Shown: one piece after another, positions 1 through 8,432 of the stretch
How positions within the stretch are numbered: position 1 is the stretch's first letter
Layout: each line of letters opens with the position of its first letter
Source of the DNA: Pelagibacteraceae bacterium AG-422-N09
GTDB lineage: Bacteria > Pseudomonadota > Alphaproteobacteria > Pelagibacterales > AG-422-B15
Reading direction: 5' to 3'
Length of the DNA stretch: 64,000 bases
Assembly: GCA_003213515.1 (NCBI GenBank)
Contig: QCMV01000004.1
Location: 33,673 to 97,672, forward strand
The notes under the pieces: model-generated
Database searches by the model: none
What the model saw: the letters and a program-made list of their open reading frames with translations, nothing else
What the model was told of the DNA's origin: nothing
Translations under genes and position numbers: made by a program

Positions 1-142
1 TTAATTCTGAAAACGATATTGCTATATCTGATAAAAGTTCGATTTCCCCTCCTGATAAAATAATAGATTGAGGTAAATTATTTTTGTATAGACTGAAAAG
101 CTTTTCCTTTTGGTTGAAATAAACTTGATCTAAACTGCTCAT
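1..142 (-). CDS. holB: DNA polymerase III delta' subunit, N-terminus (partial)
   Basis: An open frame starts at ATG 142-140 and runs off the left edge (47 codons visible). Its ATG overlaps the tmk stop as ATGA, the usual tight coupling inside an operon. The visible residues include QSIILSGGEIELLSDIA, which matches in position the 'hAyLLsGp.G.GK..lA' strand and helix that open HolB, but the P-loop residues are absent. Delta' is the non-ATP-binding clamp-loader subunit, so a degenerate P-loop is acceptable. The identification rests mainly on the common alphaproteobacterial order dacC-tmk-holB; the fragment is too short for certainty. Confidence 0.5.
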   Translation of the reverse strand, partial: MSSLDQVYFNQKEKLFSLYKNNLPQSIILSGGEIELLSDIAISFSEL

Positions 143-765
143 ATTCTTTTACTTTTCCCCAATATTTTCCATATATTTTCTGAAACTTTATTTTTATCCT
201 GTCCAGCATCAATAATTTTAATTCTACTTTTGTTTATTTTGGCAATTTTCAAAAAAGAGGATCTTACTTTTCTATGAAAACTTATATGCATATTCTCATA
301 CCTTAAATCATTATTACCTTTTCTTTTTGACCTAGTTAGACCTGTCTTAGGGTCAATATCAAGGAGAAATGTTACACTTGGCACTAGGTTGTTAATTAAT
401 ATTTTATTTAGTGAATTTATCAATTTAAGGTCAACTTTTTTACCGTATCCCTGGTATGCCATGGTTGAGTCAATGTATCTATCGCATAATACCCAGTATC
501 CCTTTTTTAGATTAGGCATAATGACCTTATCTATGTGATCTTTACGCGCAGCAAAAAGAAGCATTGTCTCAACTGTACCAGACCATTTCTGATTCTTATC
601 CTTTACAATTAAATTTCTAATTTTTTCAGCGTCTTTAGTCCCACCCGGCTCTCTAGTAATTATAACCTTTCTTTTTTTTGATAATTTTTTAGCAAGGAGT
701 TTTATTTGAGTTGATTTACCAGACCCTTCTCCGCCCTCAAAAGATATGAAACGTGAATTAATCAC
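139..765 (-). CDS. tmk: Thymidylate kinase
   Basis: Tmk phosphorylates dTMP to dTDP in the cytoplasm, a required step in dTTP synthesis. The 208-residue protein has the usual family length. It carries the P-loop EGGEGSGKST at residues 10-19, the REPGGT motif at 38-43, the DRY motif at 95-97 followed by S-x-A-Y-Q, and a basic LID stretch around 144-156. The start is GTG at 765-763; no ATG gives a better fit and the P-loop then sits at the usual distance from the N-terminus. It lies 3 bp downstream of the carboxypeptidase gene and overlaps holB by 4 bp, so cotranscription is likely. Confidence 0.95.
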   Translation of the reverse strand: MINSRFISFEGGEGSGKSTQIKLLAKKLSKKRKVIITREPGGTKDAEKIRNLIVKDKNQKWSGTVETMLLFAARKDHIDKVIMPNLKKGYWVLCDRYIDSTMAYQGYGKKVDLKLINSLNKILINNLVPSVTFLLDIDPKTGLTRSKRKGNNDLRYENMHISFHRKVRSSFLKIAKINKSRIKIIDAGQDKNKVSENIWKILGKSKRI

Positions 766-768
766 CTA

Positions 769-1905
769 TCAGACAAATAAATTAACGATAGATTGATAAA
801 TGTAACTAAAAAATCTAGAAAAAATATTTGTCCTTTTTAGTTCATTTGTAGAATAAATATCAAAATACTCAGATGTCTCATTGGGTATGTTTACTTTTAA
901 TTGTCCAATTTTTGTACCAGCAGCAACTGGGAAGCTTATTTGACTGTCCAGCTCAATACTAAAATCCAAACTCTTATTTTTCATTTTAGGGACTGTTAAA
1001 ATTATATCTGACGAAGCACTAACAGATGACGAGGACTCATTTGAACCAGGAATTTTTATTTGATCAATTTCTTGAGATTTTTTAAATAGTTCAATATTTT
1101 CATATTCTCTAAATGCCCAAGTAATAAGCCTTGACGAGCCTTGGGACCTTTTTTGCTGTGAGCTAAAACCATTTGTAACTGATATTACTCTGCGATTTCC
1201 ATCAACAGCAGATGCAGCAAGTCCATATCCTGAAATTGATAGATGACCTGTTTTAAGTCCATCAACACCCATTTTTTTATACAATAATGGATTTCTATTT
1301 TTTTGCTTTATTCCAGACCATTCAAATTCAGTTTCAGCAAACAAATGATAATATTCTGGAAACTCATTGATTAAGTATTGAGATAAAATTGCAATATCAT
1401 ATACAGTTGAATAATTATCATCGCTATGCATACCTGTTGAGTTAGTAAAATTTGTATTTAACATACCAATTTCTTTAGCTTTGGATGTCATAATGATAGC
1501 AAAAGCTTCTTCGGATCCTGCAATATTTTCAGCAATAACTATGCAAGCATCATTTCCAGATTGAACAATAATTCCCCTTAATAAGTCTTCAACTCTTATT
1601 TCTTTATCTACTTCTACAAACATGGATGAGCCTTCTCGTTCTCTCCAAGCTTTTTCTGAAACCAGAAATTTATCATCTAAAGATAGGGTTCCGTTAGATA
1701 ATTTTTCAAATACTATTAATGTTGTCATGATTTTTGTCATTGAGGCAGGATATGTTTTTTTATTCATTTCTTTTTCAAAGAGAACTTTACCTGTAGTTGC
1801 GTCAATAATTACTGCTGTTTCAGCTTCAGTATCTATAAATGACGCCTGTACAAAGGGAATTGGAATTAATATTAAGTAAAAAATTACTAGTCTAAGTAAA
1901 TGCAT
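769..1905 (-). CDS. D-alanyl-D-alanine carboxypeptidase (DacC/DacF type)
   Basis: This is a low-molecular-weight penicillin-binding protein that trims the terminal D-Ala of peptidoglycan stem peptides in the periplasm. The 378-residue protein begins with a hydrophobic signal sequence (about residues 3-21, ending near VQA). The peptidase S11 motifs are complete: SMTK at 55-58 with the nucleophile Ser55, SGN at 116-118 and KTG at 218-220. A C-terminal beta-rich PBP5-like domain (about 285-355) is followed by a hydrophobic or amphipathic tail that could anchor it to the inner membrane. It follows rlpA by 9 bp and precedes tmk by 3 bp in a cell-wall operon. Confidence 0.93.
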   Translation of the reverse strand: MHLLRLVIFYLILIPIPFVQASFIDTEAETAVIIDATTGKVLFEKEMNKKTYPASMTKIMTTLIVFEKLSNGTLSLDDKFLVSEKAWREREGSSMFVEVDKEIRVEDLLRGIIVQSGNDACIVIAENIAGSEEAFAIIMTSKAKEIGMLNTNFTNSTGMHSDDNYSTVYDIAILSQYLINEFPEYYHLFAETEFEWSGIKQKNRNPLLYKKMGVDGLKTGHLSISGYGLAASAVDGNRRVISVTNGFSSQQKRSQGSSRLITWAFREYENIELFKKSQEIDQIKIPGSNESSSSVSASSDIILTVPKMKNKSLDFSIELDSQISFPVAAGTKIGQLKVNIPNETSEYFDIYSTNELKRTNIFSRFFSYIYQSIVNLFV

Positions 1906-1914
1906 ATTATCTTT

Positions 1915-2766
1915 TTATATTAAAAATATTGATAAATCTTCATATTTTTTAAATGTGTCATCTTTGAGATCATTGATTAACTTATTCACGTCTTCATATG
2001 GACCAATAAGTACTCTAAATATTTGAGCACCCTCATTAGTTGTCATGTTATAGACTTTAGCTTTGAAATTCGATAATCCATCTAAAACAATTTTTGCATT
2101 TTCTAAAAATGAAAATGTTGCGATATTTAGATATATTTCATTATATTGTCGTTTCTCTATAGTCTGAATATCAGACACATTAGTAACTATTTCTGAATTA
2201 GGTATTCCGGCATCTATCACAACAACATCTGAGATGGGCGCTTCTACCACCCTCTTCTCCTCTTCAAAGGTTTGTGTTTCAGAAAGAATAAAGCTTTCAT
2301 TTGTATTAATCAGTTCTATTTTCACTAACCCACCTCCACTATTCAAATTTAATTCTTTAAATACTCCTGTTGATAAATTTATTATATGCGTAGATGAATA
2401 AGCTCCCCTGTTATTGACTCTTACTTTTGTTTTTCTGCCGTTTTCTAAGTTTGTAACTTCAAGGATAGATGGCAAAGGAAGTGATCTATGAGATCCAGAA
2501 AGTGCTTCATTATGAAAAAATTCCTTATTTGTTGTCAAGTCGCCATTATTTAATTCAATCTCAATTTCAGCAATTCCTACTTCTATATACGATTTATAAT
2601 CTCTCGGATAAAACCACTTACCATCAACCTGATAAGGATCCTCGATATATTTCTCTATTATTGAAATATTTTTATTTTTATTACTATCTTCAATTACTAA
2701 TGGAACGATATTAACAGCAGCACATTGTGACAATAAAAGAATTAATAATAAATAAATGTATTTCAT
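1915..2766 (-). CDS. rlpA: RlpA-like lipoprotein with SPOR domain, catalytic Asp replaced
   Basis: RlpA proteins are outer-membrane lipoproteins of the septal ring that cleave denuded glycan. The N-terminus is a lipoprotein signal with lipobox LLSQC (lipidated Cys15). A double-psi beta-barrel region spans about residues 62-140, and a SPOR domain that binds denuded peptidoglycan spans about 208-283. Aligned with the motif spacing of P. aeruginosa RlpA (E120, H131, D157), Glu82 and His93 are present but the Asp position is Asn119 (VRVNNRG instead of VRVNDRG). The usual ASWYG entry motif is also missing. The protein may therefore bind rather than cut glycan. It overlaps the upstream transglycosylase stop by 1 bp. 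Confidence 0.85.
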   Translation of the reverse strand: MKYIYLLLILLLSQCAAVNIVPLVIEDSNKNKNISIIEKYIEDPYQVDGKWFYPRDYKSYIEVGIAEIEIELNNGDLTTNKEFFHNEALSGSHRSLPLPSILEVTNLENGRKTKVRVNNRGAYSSTHIINLSTGVFKELNLNSGGGLVKIELINTNESFILSETQTFEEEKRVVEAPISDVVVIDAGIPNSEIVTNVSDIQTIEKRQYNEIYLNIATFSFLENAKIVLDGLSNFKAKVYNMTTNEGAQIFRVLIGPYEDVNKLINDLKDDTFKKYEDLSIFLI

Positions 2767-3797
2767 TAATGATATTCTATCATATCAGAAAGAGTGCCAA
2801 CTGATATTCCAAAAAAAAGTGATCTATTCCACTTCATGATGACTTTGAAATTTTCATATACTAAAAATTTTTTTCCATCTTCGCCCTCAGGAAATACTAA
2901 ATATGCATCTAAGTTTCTATTTGGAAGTTTTTCTCCATTGGCTTTTAATACTCCTAACTCTGACCATTCAGATAATTTTCTTGAAATTTCTATTTTTTTT
3001 GCAGAAGTAGTAATAAGGTCCTTATTTAAAGGTTTAGTAGTAATGACTTCCCTGCCCCACGTAAGATTATTATCCCATCCTGAGCTGCTTAAATAATTCG
3101 CGGAAGATGCAAATACATCATCTAGGGTGGTCCATATATCTTTTCTTTCATCATTATTGTAATCAATTGCATAACTTAGAAAACTTGAAGGCATAAATTG
3201 GTTTTGACCCATTGCACCTGCCCAAGAACCCATCATATTTTCTGCATCAATGTGTCCTTCATTAATAATTTTAAGTGCATTAATTAGCTCCTCAGTAAAA
3301 AAGTCTCTTCTACGAAGATCGTGAGATAATGTTGAGAGTGAACGTATTACATTAAAGGATCCAGTAAATTTACCAAAACTTGTTTCTATGCCCCATAGAG
3401 CTAAAAGGAATCTTGGTTGAACACCAAATTCATTTGAAACTTTTTCTAGAATATTTTTATTTTCTTTATAGAGCTTTTTTCCCTTTTTTACTCTACTTGC
3501 TGAAGTAGTATTCGATAAATATTTCTCAAGTGTAAGAGTAAATTCAGGCTGTGATCTATCAAGTTCTAATACTCTTTCATTCTGTGTAATATTCTTAATG
3601 CTATTATTTATTGTATCTTTAGAAATCCCCTCTTTGAGTGCGAGATTTTCAATATAAATAAGCCAATCTTCAAAAGATCCTTGTTCATCTGCTTGCAATG
3701 AGGATAAATTAATTATAGTAAATACTGTTATTGCAGTAAATAAACTAACTAATTTAGAAATATAAATAATTAAATTTGATGAAGAAAATAAAGTCAT
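2766..3797 (-). CDS. MltB-family lytic murein transglycosylase
   Basis: This periplasmic enzyme cleaves the MurNAc-GlcNAc bond with formation of 1,6-anhydroMurNAc. The 343-residue protein has a signal peptide (hydrophobic to about residue 36, ending LQA). The SLT_2/MltB core contains the catalytic Glu138 in GIETSFGKF, then a SLSTLSHDLRRRDFF segment and the GSWAGAMGQNQFMPSSF motif typical of the family. It heads the minus-strand cell-wall operon and overlaps the rlpA start as TAATG. The ATG at 3797-3795 lies inside the opposite-strand cystathionine beta-synthase-like gene. No alternative ATG preserves the signal peptide, so the overlap of the two 5' ends looks real. Confidence 0.9.
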   Translation of the reverse strand: MTLFSSSNLIIYISKLVSLFTAITVFTIINLSSLQADEQGSFEDWLIYIENLALKEGISKDTINNSIKNITQNERVLELDRSQPEFTLTLEKYLSNTTSASRVKKGKKLYKENKNILEKVSNEFGVQPRFLLALWGIETSFGKFTGSFNVIRSLSTLSHDLRRRDFFTEELINALKIINEGHIDAENMMGSWAGAMGQNQFMPSSFLSYAIDYNNDERKDIWTTLDDVFASSANYLSSSGWDNNLTWGREVITTKPLNKDLITTSAKKIEISRKLSEWSELGVLKANGEKLPNRNLDAYLVFPEGEDGKKFLVYENFKVIMKWNRSLFFGISVGTLSDMIEYH

Positions 3798-4750
3798 TGG
3801 TTGATTTAATTGGTAATACTCCGATTGTTCAAGCTAAAAATTTAGACACCGGAAAATGTAATCTTTTTCTTAAAATGGAAAGCCTTAATCCAGGCTCATC
3901 CATAAAAGATAGAGTGGCTCTAAGAATCATTGAGGACGCTGAAGCTCAAGGAAAGTTAAAAAAGGGCTCAACAGTTGTTGAGGCTACAGCTGGTAATACT
4001 GGACTTGGTCTAGCATTGATAGCTCTCTTAAAGGGATATAAGTCAAAAGTTGTAATACTCGATAAAATGAACCACAACAAAATACTTCATCTTAAATCGC
4101 TCGGAGCAGAAGTTATTTTGGCAAGGAGTGATGTGGGACCTGATAGTCCTGAGCATTATGTAAATGTAGCTAAAGAAGTTGCAAAAAATACCCCTGGCTC
4201 ATTTATGGCAAACCAGTTTACAAATATGTCAAATCCCCAGGCTCATGAATATTCAACTGGTCCTGAAATTCTGGATCAAATGAATAATGATGTTGATGCT
4301 GTTGTTTGTGGAGTTGGTACAGGAGGAACAATTTCAGGCCTTGGTAAATTTTTTTCAGAGCATAGTCCAAAAACAGAAATGGTTCTTGCGGATCCAAAGG
4401 GTTCAATAGTTAAAGATGCCGTTGAAAACAAGCCATTAAAAAAAGCGGACTATTCATGGCTTGTTGAGGGTATAGGTGAAGATTTCATTCCTGAGACTTT
4501 AGAATTAAAGTATATAAAAAAAGCTTATGAAGTTACGAACGAAGAAGCATTTAGCATGATTAGAGAATTGGCTTTGAAAGAGGGCATATTGGGAGGCTCA
4601 TCAAGTGGAACCCTTATTTCAGCGGCAATTAAATATTGCAAGGACCAAGATAAAGAAAAAAATGTTGTTACATTTGTTTGCGATAATGGTGAAAAATATT
4701 TAAATACAGCATATAATGAAGAATGGTTAAAAGAAAAAAATCTTATATAA
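3779..4750 (+). CDS. Cystathionine beta-synthase / cysteine synthase family protein
   Basis: This PLP-dependent beta-replacement enzyme condenses activated serine with homocysteine or sulfide. With the ATG at 3779 (an in-frame TTG at 3776 is less likely) the protein has 323 residues. It shows the IGNTP start motif, PLP lysine Lys43 in SSIKDRVAL, the TAGNTG loop and the GVGTGGTISG phosphate-binding loop. The segment SDVGPDSPEHYV and the LADPKGS motif resemble cystathionine beta-synthases more than CysK. There is no C-terminal CBS-domain pair. The next gene overlaps by 28 bp and encodes a cystathionine gamma-lyase/synthase-type enzyme, which supports a reverse-transsulfuration pair making cysteine from methionine sulfur. 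CysK/CysM activity cannot be excluded. Confidence 0.85.
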   Translation: MKKIKSLVDLIGNTPIVQAKNLDTGKCNLFLKMESLNPGSSIKDRVALRIIEDAEAQGKLKKGSTVVEATAGNTGLGLALIALLKGYKSKVVILDKMNHNKILHLKSLGAEVILARSDVGPDSPEHYVNVAKEVAKNTPGSFMANQFTNMSNPQAHEYSTGPEILDQMNNDVDAVVCGVGTGGTISGLGKFFSEHSPKTEMVLADPKGSIVKDAVENKPLKKADYSWLVEGIGEDFIPETLELKYIKKAYEVTNEEAFSMIRELALKEGILGGSSSGTLISAAIKYCKDQDKEKNVVTFVCDNGEKYLNTAYNEEWLKEKNLI

Positions 4751-5889
4751 AAAAAATAAATCAGCTTGATACTTTATCAGTCCATGCTGGAGTTAAAACG
4801 GATCCATTAACTGGAGCCGTAATGACTCCTATTTATGCAACATCCACTTATGCTCATGATAGACCTGGTGAGCATAAAGGGTATGAATATTCAAGAAGTC
4901 AAAATCCTACAAGGGAAGTTTTAGAAAATTCAATTGCTGAATTGGAAAGTGGATACAAAGCATTTGCATTTGCTTCAGGGGTTGCGGCTCAAACAGCGGT
5001 TTTAGATCTTTTAAAGCCTGAAGATCATGTAATTGCTTTTGATGACCTATACGGTGGTACTTTTAGGTTGTTTAATGAAATTAAGAGCAAGTCATCAAAT
5101 ATTGAATTCACATTCGTTGATTTAAATACAAATTTTTCAAAAGAAATTAAAAAGAATACAAAAATGATTTGGATTGAAACTCCAACAAATCCATTGCTTA
5201 AAATTACGGACTTAAAAAGAATAGCCCGTATCGCAAGAAAAAATAAGCTTATAACTGTGTGTGATAATACATTTGCTACACCTTATAATCAAAGACCGCT
5301 AGAGCATGGAATTGACATTGTTAATCACTCGACAACAAAATATATCAATGGCCACTCTGATGTTATTGGTGGAGCCTTAGTCATTGGAAAGAATAAAAAA
5401 CTTGAGAAAAAATTAGCCTTAATACAAAATTCTACAGGCGCCGTTCCAAGTCCTTTTGATTGTTTTCTTACCTTGAGAGGAATTAAAACACTAGCTATTA
5501 GAATGAAAAAACATAATGAAAATGGTATTAAAGTTGCTCGCTTTTTAAGATCGCATAAAAAAGCATTAAACGTAACGTATCCTGGATTACCAAATCATAA
5601 ACAGAAAGATATTGCACTTAAACAAATGAACGGTTTTGGTGGAATGATCACTTTTATCTATGATGGGAATATGTCAGAAATATCGAAGTTTATGCGTAAA
5701 TTAAGAATTTTTACTATAGCTGAGAGTTTGGGGGGAGTTGAATCTTTAATTGAGTCCCCTGCTTTAATGACACATGCATATTTAGACGATAAATCCTTTA
5801 ATCAAGTGCCCAAAAAGCTAGTCAGATTATCTGTCGGCATAGAAGACAGCGATGATCTTATAGAGGACTTAAATCAAGCTTTTAAATAA
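4723..5889 (+). CDS. Cystathionine gamma-lyase / gamma-synthase family enzyme
   Basis: This is a PLP enzyme of the Cys/Met-metabolism family (388 residues, usual length). Seen motifs are YSRSQNPTRE (54-64), the ASGVAA loop (84-89), ETPTNP (152-157), the DNTFATP motif (181-187) and the PLP-binding Lys206 in HSTTKYINGHSD. The C-terminal domain ends with SLGGVESL and RLSVGIED, also family hallmarks. The ATG at 4723 lies 28 bp inside the upstream beta-synthase-like gene, so the two are translationally coupled. Gamma-lyase and gamma-synthase cannot be told apart from sequence alone; the partner gene favours the lyase. It ends one base before a convergent gene. Confidence 0.9.
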   Translation: MVKRKKSYIKKINQLDTLSVHAGVKTDPLTGAVMTPIYATSTYAHDRPGEHKGYEYSRSQNPTREVLENSIAELESGYKAFAFASGVAAQTAVLDLLKPEDHVIAFDDLYGGTFRLFNEIKSKSSNIEFTFVDLNTNFSKEIKKNTKMIWIETPTNPLLKITDLKRIARIARKNKLITVCDNTFATPYNQRPLEHGIDIVNHSTTKYINGHSDVIGGALVIGKNKKLEKKLALIQNSTGAVPSPFDCFLTLRGIKTLAIRMKKHNENGIKVARFLRSHKKALNVTYPGLPNHKQKDIALKQMNGFGGMITFIYDGNMSEISKFMRKLRIFTIAESLGGVESLIESPALMTHAYLDDKSFNQVPKKLVRLSVGIEDSDDLIEDLNQAFK

Positions 5890-6789
5890 TTAATAGGTAC
5901 AAATTACAGCATTTACAATAGATGCCATTCTAGATTTTTCATCATCTGATCTACTTGTTATAACAACAGGACTTTTACCGCCAATTACAAATCCTCCAGC
6001 AGTAGCGTTCGCAAAATGTACAAGAGATTTTACGAGTGCATTTCCTGTTTCTATATTTGGAACAATAATAACATTGGCATTTCCTGGAACTTTCCCTAGT
6101 GTTCCTTTTATTTTTGCTGACTCTTGTGAAATAGCATTATCTAAAGCAAAAGGTCCTTCAACAGGAGTATCTGAGTAATTAATTTTTGCCCATTCAACGA
6201 GATCATGTGCTTCAATAGAGCTTGGCATTTGCTTTAGTTGTTCTTCAGTTGCTGATAAAACGGCAACATATGGATTGAAAGATGGAATTTTTTTTGTGTA
6301 CTCGAGAACATTCGATAAAATATATTTTTTAGTTTCTAAGCTTGGTGATATGTTCAAAGCGCCATCAGTAATGATAATTGGCTGACGTGAGTCATTTGGA
6401 AAAGTCATAAACCAAATGTGACTTAAGCGCTTTCCCCTTATTCTTAAATTATATTCTTTTTTTATATACTCACCCATCAAAACATCTGTATGAAGATGAC
6501 CTTTTATGATTATATTATTTTCTAAACCGGTGTCCCTACTCGCTACTTCACAGGCAATTTTTGAAGACTCTTCTTCTGAATAACTCTCAATTAATTTATC
6601 TTTAGATAATGACCACTCATGCTTATCAATAAAGGTAGTCATAAAATCAATATTTCCTATGAGTATTGGATTTATTAATTTTTGACTTTCTGCATCCATA
6701 ATTGTCTTCAGAATCAAATCATTATTGGCATTTGCAACAATACCTAAAGTAATTCTTTTTTTGTCAATATAATCAATATTTTGTATCAT
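5890..6789 (-). CDS. Phosphate acetyl/butyryltransferase family protein
   Basis: This family transfers an acyl group between CoA and phosphate. The 299-residue protein matches the PTA_PTB fold: an N-terminal TLGIVAN strand, an I-x-T-D-G-A-L-N-I central segment, and a C-terminal block ANVIIVPNIETGNALVKS followed by FANATAGGFVIGGKSPVV. The length and the lack of an N-terminal MaoC domain resemble phosphate butyryltransferases. No acetate or butyrate kinase is adjacent, so the pathway partner is unknown and the acyl substrate cannot be assigned. The gene is convergent with the transsulfuration pair, the two stops abutting. The ATG is at 6789. Confidence 0.83.
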   Translation of the reverse strand: MIQNIDYIDKKRITLGIVANANNDLILKTIMDAESQKLINPILIGNIDFMTTFIDKHEWSLSKDKLIESYSEEESSKIACEVASRDTGLENNIIIKGHLHTDVLMGEYIKKEYNLRIRGKRLSHIWFMTFPNDSRQPIIITDGALNISPSLETKKYILSNVLEYTKKIPSFNPYVAVLSATEEQLKQMPSSIEAHDLVEWAKINYSDTPVEGPFALDNAISQESAKIKGTLGKVPGNANVIIVPNIETGNALVKSLVHFANATAGGFVIGGKSPVVITSRSDDEKSRMASIVNAVICTY

Positions 6790-6862
6790 TTTAGTAATGT
6801 AAATTTTTAATAAAAATAAGTATTAAAGTATTTATTGAATATAATTTTATAATATATTGTTT

Positions 6863-6985
6863 TTACTTAATATTTTTGAAATAATTAAATAAATACGCTC
6901 CCACTATCAAAATCAAAATAATGAATGAAAATGCATAAAATATAAGTGACAGGTCTTGAAATAATGAAATTAAAAATTCAATCAC
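6863..6985 (-). CDS. Small membrane protein, 40 residues (candidate)
   Basis: An open frame starts at GTG 6985-6983, one base after the stop of the 27-codon ORF upstream, and ends at TAA 6865-6863. It encodes 40 residues: a short amphipathic N-terminus (IEFLISLFQDLS), one strongly hydrophobic segment (FSFIILILIVGAYLF) and a polar end (NYFKNIK). This is the pattern of a single-pass small protein with a basic cytoplasmic tail. The coupling to the preceding ORF argues against chance. I recognise no family. The GTG start and lack of length make this tentative. Confidence 0.35.
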   Translation of the reverse strand: MIEFLISLFQDLSLIFYAFSFIILILIVGAYLFNYFKNIK

Positions 6986-6986
6986 T

Positions 6987-7070
6987 TTATGCAAAAATCA
7001 GTGTCAATGCCCAATAAAGTAGATATAAGAATGAGATCGTTACTAGGCCACCTATTATCCAGTCTAACAT
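6987..7070 (-). CDS. Small membrane protein, 27 residues (KdpF-like appearance, candidate)
   Basis: An ATG at 7070-7068 opens 27 codons closed by TAA. The peptide begins MLDWIIGGLVTIS and is hydrophobic throughout. That N-terminal pattern (acidic residue, then I-I-G-G-L-V) resembles KdpF, the tiny stabilising subunit of the Kdp potassium ATPase, but no kdpABC gene is nearby and the resemblance is by eye only. It is followed after one base by the 40-residue membrane ORF. The gene occupies the otherwise empty 320-bp stretch 6790-7109; in the rest of that stretch I see only AT-rich DNA serving as promoter space for the divergent gene at 7110. Confidence 0.4.
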   Translation of the reverse strand: MLDWIIGGLVTISFLYLLYWALTLIFA

Positions 7071-7109
7071 ACGGTAATTTTAACATAATTTTGCAAATAT
7101 TACATAAAT

Positions 7110-8300
7110 ATGAATAGAGATTACGATTTAATAATCTATGGGGCATCTGGTTTTACCGGAAGATTGGCTGTTGAGTACTTAGATGAAAACTATAGCGACC
7201 TAAATTGGGCTATAGCTGGACGTAACGAGGATAAATTAGTCAATATATCCAACAATAGTAAGAGCAAACCTGATTATTTTATTGCGGAAAGTGAAGATAA
7301 TGAAAATTTACTAAAAATAGCTTCCAAAACACGTGTTATTGCATCTTTAGCAGGCCCATTTAACAAGTATAGCGATAATTTAGTTACACAATGCGTTGAA
7401 GCTGGAACTCATTATTTAGACATTACTGGGGAAAATATTTGGGTGCGTGATCTTATTGATAAACATCACGAGGCAGCAGAAAAAAAACAAATTAAAATCA
7501 TTCCATCATGTGGTTACGATTCTATTCCATCCGATATGGGGTGCTTTTACTTGCAAAGAAGTCTCAATCAAGAGCTGCAGAGAATTGATGGTTATCATCG
7601 AGGTAGTGGAGGTGTAAGTGGCGGCACGATTGAAAGTGCATTTTCCATGCGTAACTACAAAAGCAAATATTCAATGGGACATCCATTTTTACTCAATTCA
7701 AAGGAATATATAAAAACTCAAAATATTTCTGAAAATAAGGATAATTTCAAAATAAAATACATCGATGATATTAAATTATGGTCAGCGCCCTTTGTTATGG
7801 CAATTGCAAACACTAGAGTTGTCAGAAGAAGCTCTGAAATCCATGATAAAAATCAGGCAAGTTATGGAAGTGAATTTAAATATCAAGAATATATGATGTT
7901 AAAAAAATACAGTTCTGCATTTCTTGTGACAGCCGGACTTGCTGTTTTTGGGCTAATGTTAATAAGTCCAATAAGTGGTCTCTTTAGAAAATTATTTACT
8001 AAAGCTGGTAATGGACCTGATAAAAAAACAAGAGAAAATGGTTGGTTTGAGAGCATTTTTATCGGAAAAAATAAAAATAACGAAAAATATAAATTGAGGA
8101 TGTTTTGCAAAGGTGATCCCGGTTATAAATCAACTGCTAAATTAATATGCGAGTCCGCTCTATGTCTTGCATTAAATAGTGAAAATCTCCCCAATACCAA
8201 CTCTGGTGGTGTCTTAACTACTTCAACTGGCCTAGGGTCAACATTAATTGATAGATTAAAAAATGCTGACGTTTTATTTGAAGGTCCAAGTAAAATATAG
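7110..8300 (+). CDS. Saccharopine dehydrogenase family protein
   Basis: A 396-residue protein with an N-terminal Rossmann fold: YDLIIYGASGFTGRLAVEYL places the dinucleotide loop at residues 11-18. A following IASLAGPFNKYSDNLV motif and the HYLDITGE and PSCGYDSIPSDMG motifs are typical of the saccharopine-dehydrogenase-like / trans-acting enoyl-reductase family rather than true lysine-pathway enzymes. A hydrophobic stretch around residues 269-290 could associate with membrane. Members of this family act as NAD(P)-dependent reductases on lipid or polyketide-like substrates in some bacteria, but the substrate here is unknown. It is a single gene, divergent from the small membrane ORFs. Confidence 0.8.
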   Translation: MNRDYDLIIYGASGFTGRLAVEYLDENYSDLNWAIAGRNEDKLVNISNNSKSKPDYFIAESEDNENLLKIASKTRVIASLAGPFNKYSDNLVTQCVEAGTHYLDITGENIWVRDLIDKHHEAAEKKQIKIIPSCGYDSIPSDMGCFYLQRSLNQELQRIDGYHRGSGGVSGGTIESAFSMRNYKSKYSMGHPFLLNSKEYIKTQNISENKDNFKIKYIDDIKLWSAPFVMAIANTRVVRRSSEIHDKNQASYGSEFKYQEYMMLKKYSSAFLVTAGLAVFGLMLISPISGLFRKLFTKAGNGPDKKTRENGWFESIFIGKNKNNEKYKLRMFCKGDPGYKSTAKLICESALCLALNSENLPNTNSGGVLTTSTGLGSTLIDRLKNADVLFEGPSKI

Positions 8301-8380
8301 ATCGTTGAGATAACCCAAAATGGGTATTTATAAGCTTTAATTTTAAACCATTTTATTAGATAATTAATTTAAAGCCCAAT

Positions 8381-8405
8381 GTAGGTGCGGTTTTTCTGCA
8401 CCTAC
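8381..8405 (+). promoter_or_regulatory. Perfect inverted repeat in the leader of the HTH gene
   Basis: GTAGGTGC at 8381-8388 and GCACCTAC at 8398-8405 form an 8-bp perfect stem (9 with a flanking T-A pair) around a 9-base loop. No T-run follows, so it is not a standard terminator. It ends 27 bases before the ATG at 8433 and would be transcribed in the leader of the HTH-domain gene. It could be an operator bound by the HTH protein itself or an RNA hairpin. Confidence 0.5.
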
Positions 8406-8432
8406 AAATTAACACTTGGAGAAATCACTTAT

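Noticed and set aside
8310..8330. Terminator after the saccharopine dehydrogenase-like gene
   Set aside because: Only a 5-bp ACCCA/TGGGT stem without a following T-run was found.
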